From Pseudomonas japonica (lineage in GTDB: Bacteria; Pseudomonadota; Gammaproteobacteria; Pseudomonadales; Pseudomonadaceae): a stretch of 64,000 nucleotides of DNA. A program made the translations under genes and the position numbers. The notes below the pieces were generated by a model, which saw only the letters and a list, made by a program, of their open reading frames with translations, had not been told where the DNA came from and did no database searches. The stretch lies in NCBI RefSeq assembly GCF_900188455.1, contig NZ_FZOL01000013.1:1-64000 (forward strand), in the 5' to 3' direction. Position 1 is the first letter of the stretch, and each line of letters begins with the position of its first letter. Shown piece by piece: positions 8,964 through 17,749 of the stretch.

Positions 8964-9166
8964 GACGCCTCCGAGATCATTGTTTTAGTTAACATATTAT
9001 CTAATTCGCACAAGAGCAAGCCAATTAACGATACACAATAAACACAGTTCTATTTATTTAAGTATCAAAAAAATCAACACCCCCTCCTCGTAATGCCGAT
9101 CAGTCAAGCCAATCGGGGCCGCTTTGCGGCATGGCGCAGGGATGCGCTTTTCGAAATACCCCCACC

Positions 9167-10051
9167 CTACCCGCAGTCCCCCGACAGCTCCGCGAACGCC
9201 TGCACCAGCGCATCGATCACCGCGCGAATCCTCGCGGTATGGCGAAAGTCGCCATGGGTCACCATCCACACTTCATACGGTTTGCTGCGTTGGCACTCCG
9301 GCCACAGACGCACCAGGCCATCCTGCTGGCCCATGTACAGCGGAATCTCCCCCAGCCCGATCCCGGCCTTGAGTGCATTGCGCACCAGGATGCTGGTATT
9401 GCCGGTCATGACCACACGCCCCGCGCCAATCGGCTCCCCCACCAGGCTCGCCGTGTGCGCGTCCTGCAACCATGGCTCGTACATGACCAGATCGTGACCG
9501 GCGAACGCCGTGCCCCGCGCCGGCTCGCCATGGGCATCGAGATAGGCCTGCGCGGCGAACAGGCCCATGGGCCAACTGGCCAGGCGGCGCACCACCAGGT
9601 CGGGGTTGTCCGGCTTGAGCGTGCGAATGGCGATGTCGGCGTCACGCCGCGACAGGTTGAGCAGGTCGGACGAGCTGTTGAGGGTGATCCGCACCTGCGG
9701 ATGGCGAGCATGCAGGCGCGCCACCGCGGGAATGACGAAATCCACCGCCAACGAGTCGGTGGTGGTCACCCGTACTTCCCCCGACAGCGCCCGGTCCTGC
9801 CCTTGCGCCCGCCGCACCAGTTCGATGGCCGAAGCCTCCATGCGCTCGGCGAGTTCCAGCACGCTCTCGCCCACCTCGGTGAGCTGATAGCCGCTGGCGG
9901 TGCGCAGAAACAGGGTCGAGCCGAGCGCATGCTCCATCGCGGCGACGCGTCGGCTGACGGTCGCCTGGTCGACGTTCATTGCCCGCGCCGCGCCGCGCAG
10001 CGTCTGCTGTCGGGCCAGGGCGAGGAAGACCCGTGCATCGTTCCAGTTCAT
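9167..10051 (-). CDS. LysR-family transcriptional regulator
   Basis: Predicted 294-residue regulator with an N-terminal winged HTH (LRGAARAMNVDQATVSRRVAAME) and a substrate-binding-like effector domain. The start at 10051 (MNWNDARVF) is the canonical LysR beginning; the open frame extends further upstream but into non-LysR sequence. The MNWDD-type N-terminus and the GQQDGLVRLWPE region resemble LysR proteins paired with quinone oxidoreductases or other flavin/NADPH reductases. It is divergent from such a gene, with 112 bp between, and most likely controls it. Confidence 0.9.
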   Translation of the reverse strand: MNWNDARVFLALARQQTLRGAARAMNVDQATVSRRVAAMEHALGSTLFLRTASGYQLTEVGESVLELAERMEASAIELVRRAQGQDRALSGEVRVTTTDSLAVDFVIPAVARLHARHPQVRITLNSSSDLLNLSRRDADIAIRTLKPDNPDLVVRRLASWPMGLFAAQAYLDAHGEPARGTAFAGHDLVMYEPWLQDAHTASLVGEPIGAGRVVMTGNTSILVRNALKAGIGLGEIPLYMGQQDGLVRLWPECQRSKPYEVWMVTHGDFRHTARIRAVIDALVQAFAELSGDCG

Positions 10052-10163
10052 GCCTTTCTCCTGCTGCATTCCTGCAGCCCTGCCCTGAGAAAACGCTGCA
10101 CGACCGCTGGCCGCCGCGCCCCTAGGATGGGCCACACCTCCCATAGCGTAGAGATTGTCACCC

Positions 10164-11177
10164 ATGATGACACCCACCCTTCCCTCGCGGATGACCGCCA
10201 TCGACATCGTCCAGCCAGGCGGCCCCGAGGTACTGATACCAACCCAGCGCCCCACGCCGAGCGTGTACGCCGGTGAGCTGCTGATTCGCGTGCATGCCGC
10301 CGGCGTCAACGGCCCGGACGTGCTGCAACGCAAGGGCCTGTACGACCCGCCCGCCGGCGCGTCGGACATTCCCGGCCTGGAAGTCGCCGGCGAAGTCGTC
10401 GCCCTCGGCCCGCAAACCACCCGCTTCAAGGTCGGCGACCAGGTCATGGCACTGATCCCCGGCGGTGGCTATGCCGAGTATGCCGTCGCCGACGAGCGCA
10501 CCACCCTGCAACTGCCGCAGGGGCTGAGCATGATCGAAGCGGCGGCGCTGCCGGAAACCTTCATGACGGTCTGGGTCAACCTGTTCCAGCGCGGTCAGTT
10601 CAAGGCTGGCGAGTCGGTGCTGATCCATGGCGGCGCGTCGGGCATCGGCACCACCGCCACCATGCTGGCCAAGGCCTTCGGCGCCACGAAGATCTTCACC
10701 ACGGTGGCCAATCCCGAGCAGCAGGCCGCCAGCCGGGCGCTGGGCGCGGATCACGCGATCAATTACGAAACCCACGACTTCGTCACCGAGGTCATGCGTG
10801 AGACCGATGGCCGTGGCGTCGACGTCATCGTCGATATCATCGGCGGCGACTACGTCGACCGGAACCTGAAAACCGCCGCGATGAATGGCCGTATCGTGCA
10901 GATCGGCGTGATCAAGGGCCCGGCCAGCCACGTCGACCTGTTCCCCATGCTGGTCAAGCGCCTGACCCACATCGGCTCGACCCTGCGTTCACGCAGCCAC
11001 GAGGAAAAGGCGGCGATCATCGCCGAGCTGGAGGCGCAGGTCTGGCCGCATATTCGCAGTGGCCGGATCAAGCCGCTGATCTACGCCACCTTCCCCCTCG
11101 GCGAGGCCCGGGCGGCGCACGAGTTGATGGATTCGGGCCGACACATCGGCAAGATCGTCCTCACCTCCTCGCTGTAA
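10164..11177 (+). CDS. NAD(P)H-quinone oxidoreductase (zinc-independent MDR, PIG3-like)
   Basis: Predicted 337-residue soluble oxidoreductase of the medium-chain dehydrogenase/reductase superfamily. It has a GroES-like N-terminal half (GNPDVLQRKGLY type) and a Rossmann half with GGASGIGTTATMLAKAFGA near residues 155-175. The catalytic and structural zinc cysteines of alcohol dehydrogenases are missing, which points to the quinone reductase/PIG3 branch using NADPH. ATG 10164 lies about 8 nt after a gagat stretch; ATG 10167 and a TTG at 10155 are possible. The role is probably quinone or enone detoxification under the divergent LysR protein. Confidence 0.88.
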   Translation: MMTPTLPSRMTAIDIVQPGGPEVLIPTQRPTPSVYAGELLIRVHAAGVNGPDVLQRKGLYDPPAGASDIPGLEVAGEVVALGPQTTRFKVGDQVMALIPGGGYAEYAVADERTTLQLPQGLSMIEAAALPETFMTVWVNLFQRGQFKAGESVLIHGGASGIGTTATMLAKAFGATKIFTTVANPEQQAASRALGADHAINYETHDFVTEVMRETDGRGVDVIVDIIGGDYVDRNLKTAAMNGRIVQIGVIKGPASHVDLFPMLVKRLTHIGSTLRSRSHEEKAAIIAELEAQVWPHIRSGRIKPLIYATFPLGEARAAHELMDSGRHIGKIVLTSSL

Positions 11178-11184
11178 CACCTGC

Positions 11185-11218
11185 CACGGCTACCCCGCTG
11201 CTCAGCGGGGTGGCCGTG
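11185..11218. terminator. Hairpin between convergent genes
   Basis: A GC-rich inverted repeat (cacggctaccccgctg / cagcggggtggccgtg, one mismatch) lies between the convergent quinone oxidoreductase and SDR genes. It has no T tract on either strand, so termination is inferred from position and stem strength. Confidence 0.5.
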
Positions 11219-11225
11219 CTCGGGT

Positions 11226-12001
11226 TCAGATTCCCGAACAGGCATGGCCGCCATCGACCACGATCTCGCTGCCGGTCATGCCCCTGCTCGCGTCAGACGC
11301 CAGCAGCAGCAAGGCGCCGTCCAGATCGGCGCAATCGCAGAAACGCCGGGAAGGAATCCGCGCCCTGAGCCGCTCCCCCGCCTCACTGGCGAGAAACCCT
11401 TCGTTGATCTCGGTGACCACGTAACCCGGGGCGATGGCATTGACCCGAATCTGGTGCCGCGCCAGCTCCAGCGCCATGGACCGGGTGAGATGGCTCAAGC
11501 CCGCCTTGGCCGCGCAGTACGGGCCGACACCACCACTCACGCGCGCGGCGAGAATCGAGGTGATGTTGATCAGGCTGCCACCCCGCCCCGCCTCCACCAT
11601 GCCCCGCGCCACCTCCTGGGCGACGATCCAGGCGCCCTTGAGATTGGTGTCGAGAATCGTCTGCCAGTCCTGGTCGTCGTAATCGAGGACGCGCTTGGTA
11701 TCGCTGACGCCGGCGTTGTTGACCAGGATGTCGATGCCGCCGAAATCGGTGCGGATTGCCGCCAGGCAGTCGAGCACCGACTGCCGCGAGGTGACGTCCA
11801 GGGTATAGGCGCGGGCCTCGTGGCCTTCGAAGCGCAGGTCGTTGACCAGTTCGTCGAGGCGCTCCACCCGCCGGGCGGCGACCGCCACCCGCGCGCCCGC
11901 GGCCGCCAGGGTCCGCGCGAAGTGACGGCCCAGGCCGCTGGAAGCACCGGTGACCAGCACGCACTTGCCACGCAGGTCGAACAGTTGCACAGGCGAACGG
12001 C

Positions 12002-12005
<4 letters not shown>
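11226..12005 (-). CDS. lvaD: Short-chain dehydrogenase/reductase, LvaD-like
   Basis: Predicted 259-residue NAD(P)-dependent dehydrogenase. It has the classical SDR fold: VTGASSGLGRHFA nucleotide site, NNAG, catalytic Ser in ITSILA, and YCAAK. The GTG start at 12005 overlaps the TGA stop of the upstream acyl-CoA dehydrogenase by 4 bp, so translation is coupled. In the described levulinate (lva) pathway the SDR LvaD reduces 4-oxoacyl-CoA to 4-hydroxyacyl-CoA; the neighbouring kinase, DUF6285 and acyl-CoA dehydrogenase genes support the same assignment. The actual chain length of the substrate is unknown. Confidence 0.75.
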
Positions 12006-13177
<1,172 letters not shown>

Positions 13178-13211
13178 AACGGTTTTCCTGTGGTTGCCAA
13201 ACGGTTGGAGC

Positions 13212-13925
13212 TCAAAGGGCGGCCGGGGCGATCGCGCTGAACAGCTCTTCCAGCACGGTGCCGTCGACCCCCGCCTTGTGGGGGTTGTAGGGCGTGAAAT
13301 TGAGGGTGCGGATGATCCCGCCCGGTGTCGCCGGGGCATCGCTGGCGACATCGATGATGTTCAGGCAGGCGGTGTCCTGCTCGAAGGCGGCGATGCCCGG
13401 CAGGCCGACGCCGGCCGCCCAGGCCAGGAGAATGCGGTTGACCGCGTCGTGGCTGACGATCAGCGCGCTGTGCCAGGACGGCTCGGCGAGCAGGGCGAAG
13501 AACTGCGCCAGGATCCGCTGCTGGAAGTCCTCCCAGCGCTCGCCACCGAGAAACCGCGCATCCGCCGTGGCCGCCTGGTGGTAAGCGCCGGTGACCGCGT
13601 CGCGCAGGGCACTGGCGGGGATCTCGCGCAAGCGCCCGGCGCGGATCTCGCGCAGCTCGGGCAGGAAGTCCACCACCGCCGGGCGCCCGGCCAGCAGCAG
13701 GTCGAGGGTCTGCTGGGCACGCGGGTAGTCGGAGCAGAGCACGCGGTCGAAGGTCAGGTCGCGGACGAACTGGCCCAGCGCGCGCACCTGCTGGGTACCG
13801 CGCCGGGACAGCGACACCGTGCGCGGATCGAGCGGGCGGCCCTGCTCGTCGAAGTAGTCGACGTGGCCGTGGCGCACCAGGTGCAGGCGGCGTCGGCGCT
13901 GGCCTGGCGGCAGTTCAGCGGGCAT
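13212..13925 (-). CDS. Histidine phosphatase (phosphoglycerate-mutase superfamily)
   Basis: Predicted 237-residue cytosolic phosphatase. The branch-1 signature LVRHGHVDYFD near residues 15-25 supplies the nucleophilic His, with SDYPRAQQT (second Arg), a Glu in PELREI and the distal VSHDAVNR. Its gene lies inside the kinase-DUF6285-dehydrogenase operon and overlaps DUF6285 by 11 bp, so it is surely co-expressed. I do not recall this gene in the P. putida lva operon. It may remove phosphate from 4-phosphoacyl intermediates (housekeeping or repair), but no substrate can be assigned from sequence. Confidence 0.85.
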   Translation of the reverse strand: MPAELPPGQRRRRLHLVRHGHVDYFDEQGRPLDPRTVSLSRRGTQQVRALGQFVRDLTFDRVLCSDYPRAQQTLDLLLAGRPAVVDFLPELREIRAGRLREIPASALRDAVTGAYHQAATADARFLGGERWEDFQQRILAQFFALLAEPSWHSALIVSHDAVNRILLAWAAGVGLPGIAAFEQDTACLNIIDVASDAPATPGGIIRTLNFTPYNPHKAGVDGTVLEELFSAIAPAAL

Positions 13926-14292
13926 GGGCCAGCACCTTCGGATTGCTCACCGCCAGGCGGCTGCGGGTGATCGAATCGAGGGCCAAGAGCAAGGCGAGTT
14001 GCTGCTCGTTCGGGTGGTCGTACAACCCCTGGCGGATGAACTGCGCCAACAGGGCCCGCGCATCGCTGGCGGTGAGCCCGGCCAGGCCGTGAGTCGCCAG
14101 CAGACGGCTCAGCTCACGCGCCTCCAGTTGCGCGCAGTCATCGCCCTGGTCGATCTCGCGCAGGGCGATGGCCATGGCGCTGGCGATCATCCGGGCCTCG
14201 TAGTGCAGGTCCGTCGGCAGCGCCGCCAGCAACCGGTCGAGCAACAGCTCGCGGGACGTCGACAGCAGTTCTCGTGCATCCGGTGCGTTCAT
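13915..14292 (-). CDS. lvaB: DUF6285 protein, LvaB-like kinase partner
   Basis: Predicted 125-residue, mostly helical protein without signal peptide or membrane segment. It matches what I know of DUF6285 proteins, which occur directly after phosphotransferase genes in ACAD10/11-like clusters. In the lva system the equivalent small protein LvaB works with the kinase LvaA to phosphorylate 4-hydroxyacyl-CoA. It overlaps the kinase gene by 4 bp upstream and the histidine phosphatase by 11 bp downstream, a translationally coupled arrangement. Assignment rests mainly on context and length. Confidence 0.72.
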   Translation of the reverse strand: MNAPDARELLSTSRELLLDRLLAALPTDLHYEARMIASAMAIALREIDQGDDCAQLEARELSRLLATHGLAGLTASDARALLAQFIRQGLYDHPNEQQLALLLALDSITRSRLAVSNPKVLAHAR

Positions 14293-15350
14293 CGCACACC
14301 TCCGCTCAGGTTGAGGATTTCGTGTTCCAGCTCCGGCACCATGCGCCCGGTCAGGGCCAGTTCCAGCGAACGCTGCTGGCCGGTCAGGTGACGCTGCGCC
14401 TGCTGCAGGGCGACGACCGCCCAGCGCAGGTGGGCCATCAACTGCCAGTAGCGCAGCTCATCGGCATCCGGGCGCCAGCCGGAAAGCGCCTGATAGCCAT
14501 CGAGGAAGTCGTCGAGTTCGCCCACACCGCCCGCCTCCCGGTCGGGACGACCGAAGCGCCAGCAGCGCGCGGTGAACCAGCCGAGGTCTTCGCGGGGATC
14601 ACCCCAGCCGGCGAACTCCCAATCCAGCACGCCACTCAACTGGCCGCCGTCGACCATGTAGTTGCCGGTGCGGTAGTCACGGTGGATCAGCCGCGCGGGC
14701 ACCGGCTCGGGCCGGTTCACCTCGCACCAGCGCAAGCCCCACTCGATCACCGGGTGGCTGCCCGGCAGCGCATCCAGGTACTGGCGGTACTGGTCGATGC
14801 AGGCCTGGGCATGATCGGCCCGTGCCGCCGGGAGAAAGCCCAGCGCCGGGTGCTCCGGGGTGATCCGGTGCAGCGCGGCGAGGCTGCGGCCCAGCTCGCG
14901 GCACAGCTCGCCACGCCGGGGTTCCAGGCTCGGGTCGGTGCTCAGCCGGTAGCCGCTGGCCGAGCCGGACAGCGCCTGCATGACGAAGAAATCGCGGCCG
15001 ATCAGCGCCGGGTCGCGGCACAGCCACAACGGCTCGGGCACCTTGACCCCGGCCTGGTGCACCGCGCTGAGGACGGCGAACTCCTGCTCGCGGCTCATGC
15101 TCACCGCCACCGAGGACGGCGAATCGGTCCGCAGGACCCAGCGTCGTTCGAGGCGCTGCCCGGCGCGCTCCAGGGTGGCCGTCAGCAGCCAGTTTTCCTG
15201 GATGGCGCCGCCGGACAGACGCTCGCAGCGCTCGACGCGAATCCGGTCGCTCGCGGTGTGTGCCGCCAGGAAATGCGCCAGCGGCGTCAGGGCCTGGGGA
15301 AGGTCGATCCGCGGAGGCGCGGATCCAGTGGAGGATGGTGTGCTGTACAT
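14289..15350 (-). CDS. lvaA: Aminoglycoside-phosphotransferase-fold kinase, LvaA-like
   Basis: Predicted 353-residue APH-fold (PF01636) kinase. It shows the phosphate-binding start LSGGAIQENW, a Brenner catalytic loop LIHRDYRTGNYM (Asp base and Asn) and the metal motif VLDWEFAGWGDPREDLGW. Such kinases fused or linked to acyl-CoA dehydrogenases (ACAD10/11, LvaA) phosphorylate the 4-hydroxyl of 4-hydroxyacyl-CoA. It is the first gene of a five-gene minus-strand operon, preceded by a candidate sigma-54 promoter at 15392-15406. It is not an antibiotic resistance gene by context. Confidence 0.85.
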   Translation of the reverse strand: MYSTPSSTGSAPPRIDLPQALTPLAHFLAAHTASDRIRVERCERLSGGAIQENWLLTATLERAGQRLERRWVLRTDSPSSVAVSMSREQEFAVLSAVHQAGVKVPEPLWLCRDPALIGRDFFVMQALSGSASGYRLSTDPSLEPRRGELCRELGRSLAALHRITPEHPALGFLPAARADHAQACIDQYRQYLDALPGSHPVIEWGLRWCEVNRPEPVPARLIHRDYRTGNYMVDGGQLSGVLDWEFAGWGDPREDLGWFTARCWRFGRPDREAGGVGELDDFLDGYQALSGWRPDADELRYWQLMAHLRWAVVALQQAQRHLTGQQRSLELALTGRMVPELEHEILNLSGGVR

Positions 15351-15391
15351 CGGCGATTCTGCTCACAGGTGGATGACCTGGGCAGGGCAGA

Positions 15392-15406
15392 GCAAGAGCC
15401 GTTCCA
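15392..15406 (-). promoter_or_regulatory. Candidate sigma-54 (-24/-12) promoter for the lvaA operon
   Basis: Read on the minus strand: tggaac, five bases, ttgc. This matches the consensus TGGCAC-N5-TTGC with one change in the -24 box and correct spacing. Transcription would start about 12 nt further on, roughly 30 nt before the kinase ATG at 15350. The neighbouring activator has a sigma-54 interaction domain, which supports function. Confidence 0.6.
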
Positions 15407-15503
15407 GCTCCTGAAAATAAATTATTTTTCCTTTTAAAACATATAGTTACGACATAACGACAGCTTCAGAAGGGTCTTCGCGACGACTGACGCTTTGCAA
15501 ATG

Positions 15504-15519
15504 TGAAACCATTGTTTCA
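15504..15519. promoter_or_regulatory. Palindrome in the regulator-kinase intergenic region (candidate activator site)
   Basis: Perfect 6-bp arms tgaaac-catt-gtttca lie about 100 bp upstream of the candidate -24/-12 promoter and 35 bp before the activator gene. A related imperfect copy occurs at 17522-17535 in front of the second sigma-54 promoter. The distance and recurrence suit an upstream activating sequence for the LvaR-like protein; direct evidence is lacking. Confidence 0.5.
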
Positions 15520-15554
15520 GTCTAGAAATAGCCCTCCCCTGCCGACCTGACGCC

Positions 15555-17510
15555 ATGCCAGAAGAACGCTATCTCCCCAGAATCGTCGCCCTCATCACCC
15601 ACCTGCGCCCGCCCGAAGGCCCCAGCCGCATGGCGCGCATCGTGCAGCAGGTGATCCCCGACTATCAGGACCGTGCGCACATCGAAATCGTCGAAACCAC
15701 CACCCTGCAACTGCTCGACACCGGGCGGGCACTGGACGATCGGCAGGACGTCGACGTGATCATCTGTTCCGGCGCCACCGCCGACTACCTGCGGCGCCAT
15801 ATCGCCACCAGCAGCCTGGCGATCCGCATGGGCGAGTACGACCTGATCCGCGCCCTGGACCTGGCCAGGGCACAGGCGACCAAGGTGGGCATCGTCAGCT
15901 TTCAACGCGGCCACCCCGAACTGGACGCCATGGCTTCGCTGTTCACCGTCGAGGTGCGCCAGGCCACCTACTCCAACGCCGAAGAAGCGCACCAGCGCGT
16001 CCATCAGTTGATCGACGACGGCTACCGGGTCATCGTCGGCTCCTCCACCGCGGTGGAAATGGCCGAAGCAGCGGGCGCCAAGGGCGTGCTCGCGCTCAAT
16101 GCCGATGCGATTCGCCGCGCCCTCGACGAGACCCTGGCGATCGCCCGCAGCCGAACCCACGCCCTGATCCAGCAGCAACGCCTGAATGCCGTGCTGCGCA
16201 ACCTCACCGACGGCGTGATCGCAGTGGACGCCAACGGCATCGTGCAGTCCCTCAACCCGCGCATGGCCCAGTTGCTGGACATCCCCGCCGACACCGCGCG
16301 GGATCGCGCGATCGCTGAGCTCATGCCGGAACTGGACATCAGCGCCACGCTGCGCAACGGCGAGAGCGAGGAGAACCGCATCCTGCGCATCGGCGGGCGG
16401 GTGCTGGCGGCCAACATCAGCGCCATCATCGAAAGCGGCCGACCGGATGGCGCGGTGATCTCCTGCCAGGAAACCAACGTCATCCAGCGCGCCGACCGGC
16501 GCATCCGCAGCCAGGCACGCCCGCGGCAGTTCACCGCGCGCTACCGCTTCGAGCAGATTCTCGGCGACACCCCGGCATTCCGCATGCTGCTGGAACTGGC
16601 GCGGCACTACGCGCAAACCGACGCCACCGTGCTGATCACCGGAGAAAGCGGTACCGGCAAGGAACTGCTCGGGCAGAGCCTGCACAATGCCAGTCCGCGC
16701 CAGGCCGGGCCCTTCGTCGCGATCAACTGCGCCGCCTTCCCCGAAACCCTCCTGGAAAGCGAACTGTTCGGCTACGAGGACGGCGCCTTCACCGGCTCGC
16801 GCAAGGGCGGCAAGACCGGCCTGATCGAGGCGGCACACACCGGCACGCTGTTTCTCGACGAGATCGGCGACATGCCCGTCAGCCTGCAGACCCGCCTGCT
16901 GCGCGTGCTGCAGGAGCGCGAGGTGCTGCGCCTGGGGGCATCGGAGCCGACCCCGGTGGACCTGCGCGTACTCGCCGCGACCCATTGCGACCTGCGCGAG
17001 CGCATTGCCGATGGACGCTTTCGCGAAGACCTCTACTACCGCCTGAACATCCTGCGCCTCGCGGTCCCACCGCTGCGGGAACGGGCCGCGGATATCCCGC
17101 TGCTGGCCAACGCGATCCTCCAACGCCTGCCCGAGAGCGCCGCGGCAGCGGGCCGCACGCTCCTCGAACGGCTGATGCCGACGCTGCAGAACCATGCCTG
17201 GCCGGGCAACATTCGCGAGCTGGAGAACCTCGTCGAACGGGCCGTGCTGTCCGCCCCGAGCCTCGGCGACGATCCCGGCGAACTGCTGCTGCGCCCGCTG
17301 TTCCCGGAGTTGTTCGACCATAGCGAGGAGCAGACCCTGGACGCCGCCGAGGACCTGCGCCATGTCGGCAAGAGCAGCGAAGTGGCGCATGTGCGCAAGG
17401 TGCTCGCCGCCTGCGCGGGCGACGTCAACGAGGCCGCGCGCCGCCTGGGCATCAGTCGCACGACCCTGTGGCGGCGCCTGCGCGCGGGCGGCGCGACACC
17501 GCAGGAATGA
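15555..17510 (+). CDS. lvaR: Sigma-54-dependent activator with PrpR N-terminal domain, LvaR-like
   Basis: Predicted 651-residue regulator. Domains in order: PrpR_N sensor (about 10-190, DVIICSGATADYL and VGSSTAVEMA), PAS (about 205-300), AAA+ sigma-54 domain (about 330-560) with Walker A GESGTGKE, the sigma-54 contact loop GAFTGSRKGG and Walker B LFLDEIGD, and a C-terminal Fis-type HTH (RRLGISRTTLWRRLR). PrpR relatives sense acyl-CoA or acid intermediates. In the levulinate locus LvaR is such a protein and activates the lva operon. Here it sits between the two halves of the catabolic set, each with a -24/-12 element. ATG 15555 gives the full PrpR_N domain. Confidence 0.9.
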   Translation: MPEERYLPRIVALITHLRPPEGPSRMARIVQQVIPDYQDRAHIEIVETTTLQLLDTGRALDDRQDVDVIICSGATADYLRRHIATSSLAIRMGEYDLIRALDLARAQATKVGIVSFQRGHPELDAMASLFTVEVRQATYSNAEEAHQRVHQLIDDGYRVIVGSSTAVEMAEAAGAKGVLALNADAIRRALDETLAIARSRTHALIQQQRLNAVLRNLTDGVIAVDANGIVQSLNPRMAQLLDIPADTARDRAIAELMPELDISATLRNGESEENRILRIGGRVLAANISAIIESGRPDGAVISCQETNVIQRADRRIRSQARPRQFTARYRFEQILGDTPAFRMLLELARHYAQTDATVLITGESGTGKELLGQSLHNASPRQAGPFVAINCAAFPETLLESELFGYEDGAFTGSRKGGKTGLIEAAHTGTLFLDEIGDMPVSLQTRLLRVLQEREVLRLGASEPTPVDLRVLAATHCDLRERIADGRFREDLYYRLNILRLAVPPLRERAADIPLLANAILQRLPESAAAAGRTLLERLMPTLQNHAWPGNIRELENLVERAVLSAPSLGDDPGELLLRPLFPELFDHSEEQTLDAAEDLRHVGKSSEVAHVRKVLAACAGDVNEAARRLGISRTTLWRRLRAGGATPQE

Positions 17511-17521
17511 AATGGTGAACC

Positions 17522-17535
17522 TGAAACCCGGTTCA
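17522..17535. promoter_or_regulatory. Imperfect TGAAAC-type palindrome, candidate activator site
   Basis: The sequence tgaaacccggttca resembles the palindrome at 15504-15519. It lies about 118 bp upstream of the -24 element of the acyl-CoA synthetase operon, a usual distance for an enhancer bound by a sigma-54 activator. A further half-like tgaaac occurs at 17540-17545. Confidence 0.4.
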
Positions 17536-17652
17536 GATTTGAAACCGAAGCCAGCTGAAAAAAGCACCGGCGAGCGCCCGACTCGCCGACACGTAAATCT
17601 ATCTATTTGATTTAAAAAGGTTTTATTGCGGTAAAAAGTTCATCACAGCCTT

Positions 17653-17667
17653 TGGCACAGGCCTTGC
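17653..17667 (+). promoter_or_regulatory. Sigma-54 (-24/-12) promoter of the acyl-CoA synthetase operon
   Basis: tggcac, five bases, ttgc: an exact match to the conserved -24 and -12 blocks with correct spacing. It is about 80 bp upstream of the chosen GTG start of the synthetase gene and downstream of a sigma-54 activator gene. Confidence 0.75.
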
Positions 17668-17749
17668 TGATCCCCTGTCACGAGGGTTGCCGCTCCAGCG
17701 AACGGCAACTGTGTATGCCCTCATACAAGAACAAGGCAGGAGGTTGCCT

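Noticed and set aside
14289..15350. Aminoglycoside resistance gene
   Set aside because: The fold is shared, but the operon with DUF6285, acyl-CoA dehydrogenase and SDR fits an LvaA-type metabolic kinase.
15522..15554. Strong ribosome site for the sigma-54 activator
   Set aside because: No convincing purine-rich site was found; the start is set by domain completeness only.
15522..17567. A 681-codon minus-strand open frame
   Set aside because: Antisense to the sigma-54 activator with intact AAA+ motifs.
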